19,782 nt of DNA. It comes from Syntrophaceae bacterium (lineage in GTDB: Bacteria; Desulfobacterota; SM23-61). Location: contig PMCE01000095.1 in NCBI GenBank assembly GCA_003154025.1, positions 1,060-20,841 on the forward strand, given 5' to 3'. The notes below the pieces were generated by a model that made no database searches, had not been told where the DNA came from, and saw nothing but the letters and a program-made list of their open reading frames with translations. The stretch's first letter is position 1. Each line of letters begins with the position of its first letter. This document shows, in pieces, positions 6,755-14,095 of the stretch. The translations under genes were made by a program, and so were the position numbers.

Positions 6755-7444
6755 TCATCCGGCAGGTTCCCAGGTTTGAAATTCCTCCTCCGTAATGGAG
6801 AAAAAGCGGACTTGGTCTCCGGGCTGGAAAAGGGCGGGAGGATTGCGGGTGGGATCGAAGAGACGGAGCGGCGTGCGTCCGATCAGCTGCCATCCCCCGG
6901 GAGATTCGATGGCGTAAATACCGGTTTGTTTCCCGGCGATGGCAACCGACCCGGCGGGCACTCGGGCCCGCGGGGTGGGCAGCCTTGGCGTTTCGATCCG
7001 GGGAAGAACGGTTCCCATGGCGGCGAGGCCGGGGAATCCGCCGATGGCATAGACCCGGTAGGCGGGACGGGTGTGAAGCTGGATCACCTGTTCCACCCGC
7101 AGACGGCTGTGTTCGGCCACGCGTGAAAGATCCGGTCCGTACAACCCGCCATAGAGGATCGGCACGGTTTTTCCCAAGGGGTCTGCGGGGGAATCCTGGG
7201 GAAGGGATTCCAGGAAGCCTTGCGCCCATTCAACCGCTTCTCCTTGGGAAAAAAGGAAGGGATCAAATTGAATCAGGATGGAAGAATAAGAAGGAAGCAG
7301 GTCGGCTATCCCTGGAAGCCGCCGAGAAGACGCCTTTCGGCAAAAGGCCAGCACCCGGGAATGGACCTCCGGGCTGATCTCCTCACCCATGACCACTAAA
7401 CAGGCCTGATCGCCGAAAGGGCGGACTTGAGGGTATCTTCCCAT
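6755..7444 (-). CDS. pxpB: 5-oxoprolinase subunit PxpB / KipI-like protein
   Basis: The 229 residues match the KipI/PxpB (allophanate hydrolase subunit 1) family. Landmarks are the N-terminal GDQACLVVMGEEI, the central GLYGPDLSRVAEH, then YRVYAIGGFPGLAAMG, and the C-terminal block PRARVPAGSVAIAGKQTGIY with ESPGGWQLIGRTPLRLFDP. In known systems PxpB works with PxpC and PxpA in ATP-dependent hydrolysis of 5-oxoproline to glutamate, and in Bacillus KipI inhibits the KinA kinase. Neither pxpC nor pxpA is in this window, so this copy is an orphan here. It lies four bases downstream of the 60-codon Cys protein gene in the same operon, with a weak ribosome site of its own. Confidence 0.88.
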   Translation of the reverse strand: MGRYPQVRPFGDQACLVVMGEEISPEVHSRVLAFCRKASSRRLPGIADLLPSYSSILIQFDPFLFSQGEAVEWAQGFLESLPQDSPADPLGKTVPILYGGLYGPDLSRVAEHSRLRVEQVIQLHTRPAYRVYAIGGFPGLAAMGTVLPRIETPRLPTPRARVPAGSVAIAGKQTGIYAIESPGGWQLIGRTPLRLFDPTRNPPALFQPGDQVRFFSITEEEFQTWEPAG

Positions 7445-7448
7445 CTGC

Positions 7449-7631
7449 TTATTGAGTGGCAGTCTCCTTCTTTTCGAATTTCAGACATTGCATCCCCGAG
7501 GCCTGAAAAACCATGGAAGAAGGCATCTCCCGTGATTTAAAACCCAGGGCATGGCATCCGCGGGGAAAGCTCTTGTCCCAGGTGACGAAGTAGTGCCGGC
7601 ATTTAAAACAGTCGATTTTCTCCGGTTTCAT
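7449..7631 (-). CDS. Small Cys-containing conserved-type protein
   Basis: The product is 60 residues, starting MKPEKIDCFKCRHYFVTWD. Cysteines are C8 and C11 (CxxC), C26 (PRGCHALGFKSR) and C49 (GMQCLKFEKK), an arrangement compatible with one zinc or Fe-S site. The pattern C-x2-C-x-Y-(x)-V-T-W-D-x-x-F-P-R-G-C recalls small conserved proteins that are variously annotated, sometimes doubtfully as uracil-DNA glycosylase; I would not assign that activity. The gene sits between the DUF456 gene and pxpB on the same strand, and its stop is four bases before the pxpB start, suggesting co-transcription. GGGAGA lies upstream of the ATG at a long spacing. Confidence 0.72.
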   Translation of the reverse strand: MKPEKIDCFKCRHYFVTWDKSFPRGCHALGFKSREMPSSMVFQASGMQCLKFEKKETATQ

Positions 7632-7691
7632 GGCCGTAAAGAATCTCCCGGCGCAAGGAGGATAGAAGCAGCGGGGAAAATGAACCCATCG

Positions 7692-8180
7692 CTAAGCGAT
7701 GATTTTCATGAAAAAGATCCCGATCATAATAACGGCAAGAATCACCCTTCCCACGGCCCCCACAAGAAACCCGACGAGGCCGCCGAACCCGCTCTTCAGG
7801 GATTTTTGGGGGTCTTGGGTTTTGACCAGTTCAAGAAGGAAAGCCCCGAGGAAAGGTCCCACCAAGACACCCCCGAGGCCCCCGGCAAAAAGCCCGATGA
7901 TTCCCCCCAGAAAAGCTCCCGTCATTCCCCAACGACTGCCTCCCAATTTTTTCACCCCCAGGACAGAGGCTAGGAATTCCAGGGAGAAACTCAGCAGGGC
8001 CAGAATCAATAACCAAAGGAGGACGGACCAGGTAACGACTGTAAATCCGGTATACCAGGCGTAAAGCAAGGCGCCCAGCAGAATCAAAGGGGCTCCCGGA
8101 AGCCCCGGGAGAACCGAGCCCAGGAGCCCGAGAAACATCAGGATGAAAGTCAGAACGAGGATCAGGATGGGTCCCGCCAT
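7692..8180 (-). CDS. DUF456 family membrane protein
   Basis: The 162 residues are almost all hydrophobic. The N-terminus ILILVLTFILMFLGLLGSVL is followed by PGLPGAPLILLGALLYAW, the signature of DUF456 proteins. The central glycine-rich segment (about residues 84-115, GMTGAFLGGIIGLFAGGLGG and on) looks like packed transmembrane helices. About four or five membrane segments are expected in the inner membrane. The function of the family is unknown. The gene begins 25 bases after the stop of the hybrid kinase gene on the same strand. The start has no clear Shine-Dalgarno sequence, suggesting translational coupling or weak expression. Confidence 0.85.
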   Translation of the reverse strand: MAGPILILVLTFILMFLGLLGSVLPGLPGAPLILLGALLYAWYTGFTVVTWSVLLWLLILALLSFSLEFLASVLGVKKLGGSRWGMTGAFLGGIIGLFAGGLGGVLVGPFLGAFLLELVKTQDPQKSLKSGFGGLVGFLVGAVGRVILAVIMIGIFFMKIIA

Positions 8181-8205
8181 ATTCGCTTAGGGTCGCGCAT
8201 TTATT

Positions 8206-10731
8206 TCAAGTCCGTTCCATCACTTCCCGAATCTTCTGGGACAACTCCTTGATGCCGAAGGGTTTCTGGATGAACCCGCTACACCCCCGCGCCAGGATTT
8301 GGGATGCCTCTCCATCGATGCTGTACCCGGAGGATAGAATCACTTTCACCGCGGGGTGGATCGCCCGCAGAGAGTCGAAGACTTTCCCCCCTCCCATCCC
8401 CGGCATGATCATGTCGAGGATGACCACGTCAATCCGGTCATGATTTTTCTTGAAAACCTCGATCGCCTCCTCTCCCCCCCGAGCCACCAGAACCTTGTAC
8501 CCCGTCAGGAGGAGCGCCTTTTCCATCACTTCGACGATGGTCTGCTCATCGTCCACCAGGAGAACCGTTTCGTTTCCTTCGGGAATACCGCTGACGGGTT
8601 TCTTATCGGCCTCCATCTCTTTCTTGGAGGCGGGAAGGTAAATGTGGAAGGCCGTCCCGTGGCCCACCTCGCTGTAAACGGTGATGAACCCCCCATGGCT
8701 TTTGACGATCCCGTAGACGGAGGCCAGCCCCAATCCCGCCCCCCGGCCCATCTCCCTGGTGGTAAAGAAGGGCTCGAAGACCCGTTCCGCGGTCTTCTTA
8801 TCCATTCCGACTCCCGTATCCCTTACCGCAATGCGAACATACTTTCCCGGTGGCACGGCAAAGGGCTTGAGGTAGTCCGGCCCGATGGTGGTGTTTCGGG
8901 TTTCCAGGAAGAGGCTTCCCCCCTCGGGCATGGCCTGCCACGCGTTTACGAAAAGGTTGAGGAGGACTTGTTCCATTTGTTCCCGGTCCACCTCCACGGT
9001 CCAGACCCTCTCCTGGTATTGACGGGTGATCTTAATCTCCTTCTTCGTGCGTTCGAACATGCTGGAGGTGCGCTGGAGGATTTTGTTCATGTCCGATGGC
9101 TTGATTTCGTACTTCCCCCGACGGGCAAAAGCCAGGAGCTGGGAGGCCAGGTTGGCTCCGCTTTTGACTTGTTCTTCAATCTTCTTCAGGCTTTCATAAT
9201 GGGGGTGGGTGGGATCCAGGGAGAACAACAGGAGGGAGACGTATCCCTGAATTCCCATGAGCAGATTGTTGAATTCGTGGGCGATTCCCCCAGCCAACGT
9301 TCCGATGGCCTCCATTTTCTGGGCCACCTGAAACTGGGCCTCCAGTTTTTTCTCTTGCGTAATGTCCCGGATAAAATTCAGGGTAGCCGGGCGATCCTCC
9401 CAGGTGATCGGAACGGAATTCACTTGGACCCACAAGCCCTCCCCCGACTGATTGAGGAGACGGTAGGTCTGGATGCCGGGAATCTGCTCCCCCTGAATCC
9501 TTTGCCGGTATCGGCCCAATACCGCTTCCCGGTCGTCAGGATGAACGAGCGCGCCGACGGGGATTTGGAATAATTCTTCGGCGGAATAGCCTGATTGAGC
9601 AATGGCCAGGGGATTGGCAAATTTGGTTTTCTCATCCTGGATGATAATAATACCTTCGGTGGCGTTCTCCACCAGAGTGCGGTATTTTTCTTCCGAAATC
9701 CGCAATGCTTCTTCCGCCCGTCGGATTCGGGAGAAGAGCTGGGCATTGGCGATGGCCCCGGCAATCTGATTGCCGATCCCTTCGGCCATTTTGGCATGGA
9801 CGGTATCATAAATGTTGGCTTGTTGGGACCCGAAGTTGAGAACCCCGATCCCCTTTTCTTTAGAAACCAGGGGGACCAGAATCATGGAACGAAAGCCGGA
9901 TTGAATCATGGGATGCAGGCCCGGAAACCTGTTTCCGGCTTCTTCGAGGTTTTCTTCACGGATCAGCATCGTGGACTGCAAGCGCAGGACCTCTTCGGCC
10001 GCGCTCCCCGCAAGGGGAATGATCATGCCCTTTCCGCGGCCGGGAGCGCCAATGCCGGAGACGTAGGAATGAGTGAACGTCCCCTCTTCAGGGTTGAGAA
10101 TATTGATCGAGATCCGGTCTGAGGGGATCAGCTTCTGCACTTCCTGGGCGAACCGTTCATAAACGTCATCGATTTCCAAAGTGGAACTGAAAATTCTGCC
10201 GATCTCCGTCAGAATGGCATTTTCATGAGCGAGCCGGCTCACCTCTTTCTGGGCCTGCTTGAGCGGGGTGAGGTCCAAAAAAGAAACGACCGTCCTCCGC
10301 GTCCCGGGAATCATGCGCCCGATGATCAGGATATCGATCGTCCTTCCCCCTTTGTTTACGATCCGGCTTTCGTAACTGCTGGGGACCTTGTCCGGATCGA
10401 TCCGGCGCAAACGGTGGTACTCCTTCATCCTCTCCAGGTATTCAGGCGATATGAGTTCGGTCCACTTTTTTTTCCCCTCGACCTCTTCCCGGGAGTACCC
10501 GGCGAGTCTCTCGAATTCCGCATTGACCGCGGAGACGATCCAGTCGTCTTCGATAATCAAAGTACCGACCCCATGAGTTTCAAATATCGTGCGGTATCCC
10601 TCGTCGGACTCCCGCAAAGCTCTTGGCGTTCCCTCATTTTTCCCGGCGGCCTTCCCCAATTCTTCCAGATGGGTCCGAAACCCGTCAACTTCCTTCAGGA
10701 GTTCTTCCCGGCTTTTTTCTACATCCCTCAT
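8206..10731 (-). CDS. Cytosolic hybrid sensor histidine kinase (PAS-GAF-PAS-HisKA-HATPase-REC)
   Basis: The product is 841 residues. A short N-terminal coiled coil is followed by a PAS domain (about 43-160), a GAF domain (about 170-335), a second PAS/PAC (about 345-462), HisKA with phospho-acceptor H485 in AGGIAHEFNNLLMG, and an HATPase domain. The ATPase has the N-box N596 in LNLFVNAWQAMPEGG, G1 DTGVGM (638-643) and a later GLGLASVYGIVKSHGG. A C-terminal receiver domain follows, with phospho-acceptor D773 (VVILDMIMPGMGG) and K823 (IQKPFG). No transmembrane segment is visible, so it senses a cytoplasmic signal through PAS/GAF. GAGAGG lies five bases upstream of the ATG. It heads a leftward cluster with DUF456, the Cys protein and pxpB. 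No separate response regulator or output protein is adjacent. Confidence 0.93.
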   Translation of the reverse strand: MRDVEKSREELLKEVDGFRTHLEELGKAAGKNEGTPRALRESDEGYRTIFETHGVGTLIIEDDWIVSAVNAEFERLAGYSREEVEGKKKWTELISPEYLERMKEYHRLRRIDPDKVPSSYESRIVNKGGRTIDILIIGRMIPGTRRTVVSFLDLTPLKQAQKEVSRLAHENAILTEIGRIFSSTLEIDDVYERFAQEVQKLIPSDRISINILNPEEGTFTHSYVSGIGAPGRGKGMIIPLAGSAAEEVLRLQSTMLIREENLEEAGNRFPGLHPMIQSGFRSMILVPLVSKEKGIGVLNFGSQQANIYDTVHAKMAEGIGNQIAGAIANAQLFSRIRRAEEALRISEEKYRTLVENATEGIIIIQDEKTKFANPLAIAQSGYSAEELFQIPVGALVHPDDREAVLGRYRQRIQGEQIPGIQTYRLLNQSGEGLWVQVNSVPITWEDRPATLNFIRDITQEKKLEAQFQVAQKMEAIGTLAGGIAHEFNNLLMGIQGYVSLLLFSLDPTHPHYESLKKIEEQVKSGANLASQLLAFARRGKYEIKPSDMNKILQRTSSMFERTKKEIKITRQYQERVWTVEVDREQMEQVLLNLFVNAWQAMPEGGSLFLETRNTTIGPDYLKPFAVPPGKYVRIAVRDTGVGMDKKTAERVFEPFFTTREMGRGAGLGLASVYGIVKSHGGFITVYSEVGHGTAFHIYLPASKKEMEADKKPVSGIPEGNETVLLVDDEQTIVEVMEKALLLTGYKVLVARGGEEAIEVFKKNHDRIDVVILDMIMPGMGGGKVFDSLRAIHPAVKVILSSGYSIDGEASQILARGCSGFIQKPFGIKELSQKIREVMERT

Positions 10732-10774
10732 TCTGGCCTCTCAAGGGGAGTCGGGTCTTGATTTCCTTCCAGGG

Positions 10775-10801
10775 ATTTCCCCGCCCCCTTAAAGGGGAAA
10801 T
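10775..10801 (-). promoter_or_regulatory. Leader inverted repeat upstream of the hybrid kinase gene
   Basis: ATTTCCCC (10775-10782) and GGGGAAAT (10794-10801) form an 8-bp perfect stem with an 11-base loop. It lies in the expected 5' leader of the kinase transcript. No T-run follows on the reverse strand, so it is not an obvious terminator; it may be an operator or a leader structure. Confidence 0.35.
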
Positions 10802-10829
10802 TTCTTTCCCCCCAAGTTTTACCCCTCTT

Positions 10830-10858
10830 ATTCTACTCTATTTTTGGCATGATTTAAA
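10830..10858 (-). promoter_or_regulatory. Putative promoter of the hybrid kinase cluster
   Basis: Read on the reverse strand, TTTAAA (10858-10853) is followed after exactly 17 bases by TAGAAT (10835-10830), a good sigma-70-type -10. The predicted start near 10823 gives a leader of about 90 bases that contains the inverted repeat at 10775-10801. Confidence 0.4.
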
Positions 10859-11068
10859 TTCAGAAGCGAAGCGGCTCGCCCCGTATTTCGTCGAGATCCT
10901 GCAAGCAATATCGGCAATGATGTTCGTTTGCAGTATGAGTTTTCTTGCCCCCTCGGGAGCGATGGAGGGCGAAAAAAATGAATTGACAAGGGAAAAGCAA
11001 ATCGGGCTAAATGGAATAAGCAGCTTTTTTCCGGGATTTTGTATTTATCACCGGGGAGGAATGGGGAA

Positions 11069-12307
11069 ATGGAAGAAAAGAAGCTCCGCGTGAACGGGCA
11101 GCGTCTGAGGGCCACGATAGAAGACTTGGCCCGCATCGGCGGGACCCGCGGGGGAGGCATGCAGCGGCTGGCCCTCACCGATGAAGATCGGCGGGCCAGG
11201 GATCTGTTCGTACAGTGGTTGCGGGAGATGAATCTCGAAATCACGATCGACGACATGGGAAACATCTTCGGGCAGAGGGGGGGAAAGAGCCCCCATTTGC
11301 CCATGGTCCTGAGCGGTTCTCACCTCGATACCCAGCCCATGGGAGGACGTTTTGACGGGATCCTGGGGGTTACCGGGGCACTGGAAGTCATGCGCACCCT
11401 CCGGGAGAATGGGGTTGAAACCCGGAGGCCGGTGGGCATCGTCAACTGGACCGATGAGGAGGGCACGCGTTTCTCCCCGGCGATGCTCGGCTCCGGAGTC
11501 TGGGCTGGCCAATTCCATCGGGATTGGGCGCACGGCCGGAAGGATGTTCAAGGGAAAAAATTCGGGGAAGAGTTGGAAAGGATCGGATACCGGGGAACTG
11601 TGCCGGCGCGGCAATGGCCGGTGCATGCCTATTTTGAGTACCACATCGAACAGGGGCCCATTCTGGAGAAGGTGGGAAAGCGAATCGGGGCTCCCCGGGG
11701 AATCCTGGGAATTACCTGGGCCGACTTCGAGGTGGAGGGAAAAGCCAACCAGGCAGGCCCAACGCCCATGGATGCCCGCAACGATGCCCTAGTGACGGCG
11801 GCGGAGATGATCATGAAGGTCCACGAGCTTCCCGGGAAAATGGGGGGGAGTATGGTTGCCACCGTGGGGGAGATCTACAACTCTCCCAATTCCCGGAATA
11901 TCATCCCCGACCGGGTGCGGTTCACCGTGGATATCCGCTCCTGGGATGACGAGCTCAAAAAGGATGCTTGGGAGGAGATCCAGAAAGAGTTTTTGCGGAT
12001 TTCCAAGAATAACGGATGCCCGGTGAAGATGGATTTGATCTGGGACATTGCCCATACGGTTTTTGAACCCCGCCTGGTTGAGAGGGTGGAAAAGGTTGCC
12101 TCCCAATTCGACTACGGCGCTCACTCCATGGTCAGCGGCGCCGGGCATGATGCCGCGTATGTCAGCCGGATCGCCCCCACGGCCATGATCTTTGTCCCGA
12201 GCATCGCCGGCCGCAGCCATGTGGAAGTGGAAAACACCCGTTGGGAAGATTGCGAAGCCGGGGCTAACGTCCTGCTCCATTGTCTTCTGGAATCAGCCAA
12301 CGAATAG
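11069..12307 (+). CDS. Zn-dependent amidohydrolase: N-carbamoyl-L-amino-acid hydrolase / allantoate amidohydrolase family (M20)
   Basis: The 412 residues match the hydantoinase/carbamoylase branch of the M20 family. The metal ligands are visible in order: H85 and D87 in LSGSHLDTQPMGGRFDG, bridging D96, E130/E131 in NWTDEEGTRF, H192 in EYHIEQGPILE, and the terminal His in SIAGRSHVEVE. The lid/dimerisation domain is the region around GITWADFEVEGKANQAGPTP. The family hydrolyses N-carbamoyl amino acids, ureidoglycolate/allantoate or beta-ureidopropionate in nitrogen salvage; sequence alone does not pick one. The start at 11069 has GGAGGA (11055-11060) eight bases upstream; an in-frame ATG at 11039 is unlikely. 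No dihydropyrimidinase or other hydantoin gene is adjacent. Confidence 0.9.
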   Translation: MEEKKLRVNGQRLRATIEDLARIGGTRGGGMQRLALTDEDRRARDLFVQWLREMNLEITIDDMGNIFGQRGGKSPHLPMVLSGSHLDTQPMGGRFDGILGVTGALEVMRTLRENGVETRRPVGIVNWTDEEGTRFSPAMLGSGVWAGQFHRDWAHGRKDVQGKKFGEELERIGYRGTVPARQWPVHAYFEYHIEQGPILEKVGKRIGAPRGILGITWADFEVEGKANQAGPTPMDARNDALVTAAEMIMKVHELPGKMGGSMVATVGEIYNSPNSRNIIPDRVRFTVDIRSWDDELKKDAWEEIQKEFLRISKNNGCPVKMDLIWDIAHTVFEPRLVERVEKVASQFDYGAHSMVSGAGHDAAYVSRIAPTAMIFVPSIAGRSHVEVENTRWEDCEAGANVLLHCLLESANE

Positions 12308-12952
12308 GGAATTCCGAGGGAGGAAATCCTTCAAGCATCACTGACCGTTATCCGGCGGCAACAATGCTTTTTTTCATTCGCGTCTTGCATCGGACGAAAT
12401 AAGGAGAGCAAAAAGAAAAGCGGTGGGCGATTAGGACTACAAGCAAGTATCGACTATAGCTCCCTTTTGGGAGGACGAGGTAAGTTTTCCCCGCCCATCG
12501 TAAAGGGCAGTTCCTAACCCCCCATCTTCTTCCCGGGAATCGGTGTAGGCCTCCACCGATACCTCTATCCCCGGGGAGACGGGAAAATACTTTTCCACCG
12601 GAGAGGGATGGTAATAAGCCATCTCTTCCTCCCCTCCAAATGGAAAATATGCCGCTATGGCGTTGACCATCTTTCCCGCCTCGGATTGTCGCTTGTATAT
12701 ATTTCTTAGATGGGAAGTAACAAGTTAAGGATCCACACCAAAACCACCTTAATCTAATAAATTTGCCAAAAAAAATCAACGGAAATCGGCAAGTAATCAG
12801 GAAATTACCGTTCGTTTAGTAACTTTTTGAATTTATTAAGTAATTATTATCGGGAAATTAAAAAAAAGGGGAGGAACCCAGCAAAGCGATATTCAGGAAA
12901 ATATCTTGGGGCCTCATTCGCATGGTGCAAAAGCGGGTAGGAAAAAATATTT
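12308..12952. other. 645-base intergenic stretch, partly AT-rich
   Basis: Apart from the possible small reverse ORF at 12670-12437, nothing is recognised. 12690-12870 is clearly more AT-rich than its surroundings. It holds an imperfect direct repeat: AAGTAATCAGGAAATTA at 12791-12807 and AAGTAATTATTATCGGGAAATTA at 12838-12860. This could be a regulatory region or a small foreign scrap. Confidence 0.45.
12437..12670 (-). CDS. Hypothetical small protein, possibly a remnant
   Basis: The 77-residue frame starts with ATG at 12670 and has GAGG eight bases upstream. It includes FPFGGEEEMAYYHPSPVEKY and FPVSPGIEVSVEAYTDSRE. The frame stays open upstream with SHLRNIYKRQSEAGK before a TAA. That layout, a basic helix leading into a strand-rich small domain, is loosely reminiscent of a type IV pilin globular part without its N-terminal hydrophobic helix. 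The likeness is weak and by eye only. It may equally be an unrelated short protein or a decayed one. Confidence 0.35.
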   Translation of the reverse strand: MVNAIAAYFPFGGEEEMAYYHPSPVEKYFPVSPGIEVSVEAYTDSREEDGGLGTALYDGRGKLTSSSQKGAIVDTCL

Positions 12953-13903
12953 TCAGGGATTAGGGGTAGGATTTTCCTGCGGGGTTTTCCCCATGGTCAA
13001 ATGAAACATGGATTGCGACTTTCCCAATTCTTCCTGGAGGATCTGTTCCACCGAAGTTAGGTCGGAGGAGTCCCAGGTAGCGGGATAATCCATTCCATCA
13101 CGGCTGAACGCTTCCAGGAGTTGGGAGAAGTTCAGAATCTTGTTGGTGTACTGGTCGGAGTAATGAAGGATTCTCCCCAGGGTCGGGTTCATCTTCCATT
13201 CCCGGTCGTGGTGGTGGCCGATGGCGTCGACCAGGCTGGGCGGGAAAGCCCAGCGTTCGGCGATCTTCCCGCCAATCTCGGCATGGGTCAATTCCAGGAC
13301 CTCTTTTTCCGCCTGGAGCCATTCCACTCCCAGCTCCTTTTTCTTCTCGATTTCCCGGTATTGGTCGGAAAAGTACTGCTGGATGACCAGCTTGCCTAAA
13401 TCGTGGGTCAAGCCGGAGAGGTAAGCTTCATCCAGAGAATCATACCGGTACATCCAGGCCAGGCGCTTGGCGATCAGGGCGCATTCCAGAGAATGCCGCC
13501 AGAGAGGCTGCAGGGCCAAAACATCCTGAGCGTCGTGAAAGGTATGGAAGAAAGAAGTGGTCAGGATGATTTCCTTGACCGCCTCGAACCCGACCAGCAT
13601 GATGGCATGATGGATACTGCTGATATTTCTCCCTCGGCCCCCATAATAGGCGGAATTGGCCACTTTGAGGACCTTGGCTGCCAGAGACAGGTCCATGGCT
13701 TTGGACAACTCGATGGCGCTGACGCGGGGCGATTCAGCCATCGCCAGGACCCGCATGACCACTTGGGGCAGGGTAGGCAGGTGTTCGATCTGCTGAATGA
13801 CTTGATCGATGGCGCTTGTTTTCTTGCCTGAGGGCATGGATTTTTCCGAAGCAGTAATTCCCATGCTCCTTCCTGCGGGGCTTGAAGGCCGTTCCAAACG
13901 CAT
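12953..13903 (-). CDS. HDOD domain protein
   Basis: The product is 316 residues. The HDOD domain runs from about 36 to 240: IDQVIQQIEHLPTLPQVVMR, then SLAAKVLKVANSAYYGGRG, the IHHAIMLVGFEAVKEIILT helix, SGLTHDLGKLVIQQYF (H167 D168), HAEIGGKIAERWAFP and HHH (230-232). HDOD proteins lie in the cytoplasm and are linked to signalling, c-di-GMP responses and motility; most have no proven enzymatic activity. The HD pair and later His residues are kept here, so a metal site is possible. The start at 13903 is chosen because GGAGG lies four bases upstream; the open frame continues to 14353 but that part runs antisense into miaB. It is divergent from miaB, with a 192-base gap. Confidence 0.87.
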   Translation of the reverse strand: MRLERPSSPAGRSMGITASEKSMPSGKKTSAIDQVIQQIEHLPTLPQVVMRVLAMAESPRVSAIELSKAMDLSLAAKVLKVANSAYYGGRGRNISSIHHAIMLVGFEAVKEIILTTSFFHTFHDAQDVLALQPLWRHSLECALIAKRLAWMYRYDSLDEAYLSGLTHDLGKLVIQQYFSDQYREIEKKKELGVEWLQAEKEVLELTHAEIGGKIAERWAFPPSLVDAIGHHHDREWKMNPTLGRILHYSDQYTNKILNFSQLLEAFSRDGMDYPATWDSSDLTSVEQILQEELGKSQSMFHLTMGKTPQENPTPNP

Positions 13904-14054
13904 ATCTCCTCCAGATTGATCCCTTTGTCTATATTCATTCTTCGGCAGATTCCGGAAAAAGTTAAAATTCGGCGAAAACAAAATCATAAAGAATTTCATC
14001 CGCCAAATAGGGCAAAGGAGAAAAAAGGCCGGGGGAACGGAAAAGCCCATAGAA

Positions 14055-14083
14055 TTGACAGGGGGTGGGAGAGGTGATAGAAA
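14055..14083 (+). promoter_or_regulatory. Putative promoter of miaB
   Basis: TTGACA (14055-14060), 17 bases, then TAGAAA (14078-14083). The predicted transcription start near 14090 lies only about six bases before the miaB ATG, so the message could be almost leaderless. This would fit the absence of a Shine-Dalgarno sequence there. Confidence 0.42.
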
Positions 14084-14095
14084 GAAACAAGACCT

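Larger units (their letters stand above)
10732..11068. other. Divergent intergenic region, kinase cluster and amidohydrolase
   Basis: No gene is seen. It carries the reverse promoter and leader hairpin listed separately. On the forward strand, TTGACA (10983-10988) followed after 18 bases by CTAAAT (11007-11012) is a possible, weak promoter for the amidohydrolase gene. Confidence 0.4.

Noticed and set aside
7688..7700. Palindrome ATCGCT-A-AGCGAT at the end of the DUF456 gene
   Set aside because: Very short, overlaps the stop codon and has no T-run; not a credible terminator.
8356..9573. 405-codon forward ORF opposite the hybrid kinase
   Set aside because: Antisense shadow; the reverse strand carries intact HisKA, HATPase and receiver motifs.
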